Of a DNA stretch of 39,063 nt, positions 38,359 through 39,063 are shown one piece after another. This stretch comes from Streptomyces sp. NRRL B-24085 (lineage in GTDB: Bacteria > Actinomycetota > Actinomycetes > Streptomycetales > Streptomycetaceae): positions 1-39,063 of the forward strand of contig NZ_LJBR01000164.1 of assembly GCF_001282115.1 (NCBI RefSeq), written 5' to 3'. Each line of letters begins with the position of its first letter. The stretch's first letter is position 1. The position numbers and the translations under genes were made by a program. Below the pieces are notes generated by a model. The model was not told the DNA's origin and searched no databases. It saw nothing but the letters and a program-made list of their open reading frames with translations.

Positions 38359-39063
38359 TTGACCACACGACCCGCAGGCCCCGACGCCGTCGACGCCGAG
38401 GCCTGGCAGGCCTATGGCGACCACCGTCTGCGGCACGGCAGCGAACTGCCGGAGCTGGAACGGTTCGACTGGGGCCCTCGGGGCAGCGGCCCGGGCGCGG
38501 AGATCCTCGGCGAGCTCACCGGACGGCGCGTACTGGACCTCGGGTGCGGCCCGGCCCGGCACGCGGCGCACCTCGTCCGGGCGTACGGCGCCTCGGTGGA
38601 CGCCGTCGACTCCTCCCCCGCCCAGTACGAACGCGCCCGCGCCCGCTACGGCTCCCTGCCCGGCCTGCGCCTGATCAGGGCCGACGCCGTCGAACACCTC
38701 GGCACGGCGGAGCCGTACGACGTCGTCTACGCCGTCGACACGGTGCCGTACATCGACCCGCGCCGCCTGCTGCCCGCCCTGGCGGGGGCGCTGCGCCCGG
38801 GCGGGACGCTGTGCTTCACGGTGCCGCACACCAAGGCACGCGGTGACGGCCCCTCCACGGTCGTCGAGGCCCGGCCCGAGACCCTGCGGCTCGCCGGGGG
38901 CGGGGAGGTGGCGGTGCGGATGTGGAGGCTGAGCGAGGAGCTCTGGACGGATCTGCTCGGCGAGCACGGGCTGCGGGTCGAGGGCGTCGACGTCCTCGAC
39001 GCGCCGGAGGAGGGCGACCGCGCCTCGTACCGCGTCTTCCGGGCGACCCGGCCGATCCGGGTC
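38359..39063 (+). CDS. SAM-dependent methyltransferase (partial, runs off the window)
   Basis: The frame is open for 235 codons from TTG 38359 to the last base, with no stop. GGGAGG lies four bases before the TTG, and no in-frame ATG or GTG with a better site is seen nearby. The product has the class I methyltransferase motif [17 protein letters not shown], an acidic residue ending strand 2 (VDAVDSSP), [14 protein letters not shown] and [13 protein letters not shown]. The methylated substrate is unknown. It is transcribed divergently from the mannanase gene. Confidence 0.85.
   Translation, partial: MTTRPAGPDAVDAEAWQAYGDHRLRHGSELPELERFDWGPRGSGPGAEILGELTGRRVLDLGCGPARHAAHLVRAYGASVDAVDSSPAQYERARARYGSLPGLRLIRADAVEHLGTAEPYDVVYAVDTVPYIDPRRLLPALAGALRPGGTLCFTVPHTKARGDGPSTVVEARPETLRLAGGGEVAVRMWRLSEELWTDLLGEHGLRVEGVDVLDAPEEGDRASYRVFRATRPIRV

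Overview
The window looks like one end of a contig from a Streptomyces-type actinomycete. It is very GC-rich with strong third-position G/C, has GTG and TTG starts, Tat lipoproteins, a perfect CebR box and sugar ABC importers without their own ATPase. Bases 1-19 are nearly identical to the Nextera/Tn5 mosaic end, so the left edge is probably adapter and not genome. No tRNA, rRNA, CRISPR array or insertion sequence was seen.

Region A (about 60-14770) is a secreted and intracellular glycoside-utilisation locus. A large secreted clan-A glycoside hydrolase with lectin-like modules faces, across a shared terminator, a five-gene operon: lipoprotein binding protein, two permeases, GH42 beta-galactosidase and a secreted sialidase-fold/ricin protein. 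A LacI regulator with three tandem 14-bp operator units and a GH36 alpha-galactosidase follow. The enzymes point to galactose-containing oligosaccharides, perhaps arabinogalactan side chains; this is inference.

Region B (about 14830-30490) is a choline and glycine-betaine catabolic island. It contains BetA (choline to betaine aldehyde), BetB (to glycine betaine), a three-component Rieske monooxygenase (glycine betaine to dimethylglycine), a dimethylglycine oxidase with a folate domain (to sarcosine and methylene-THF), PurU (10-formyl-THF to THF and formate) and an OpuA-type ABC importer with two permease domains in one chain. Two closely related IclR regulators, nearly identical in the helix-turn-helix, sit among them. 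A shared DNA element, half-sites like GTTGCGTAT repeated every 19 bp and usually combined with GTTGC-N7-GCAAC, precedes purU, the oxidase gene, betB, betA, the second iclR and the Rieske operon. It recurs twice in a gene-free stretch upstream of that operon. This apparent self-contained IclR regulon is the most interesting feature of the window. No sarcosine oxidase is present.

Region C (about 30490-39063) is mixed. It has a frameshifted remnant of an anti-sigma-type ATPase, a UvrA paralogue with a VOC protein, a TetR regulator, a secreted metallohydrolase with a discoidin domain, a secreted GH5 mannanase with FnIII and CBM2 modules behind a perfect CebR box, and a SAM methyltransferase cut off by the right edge.
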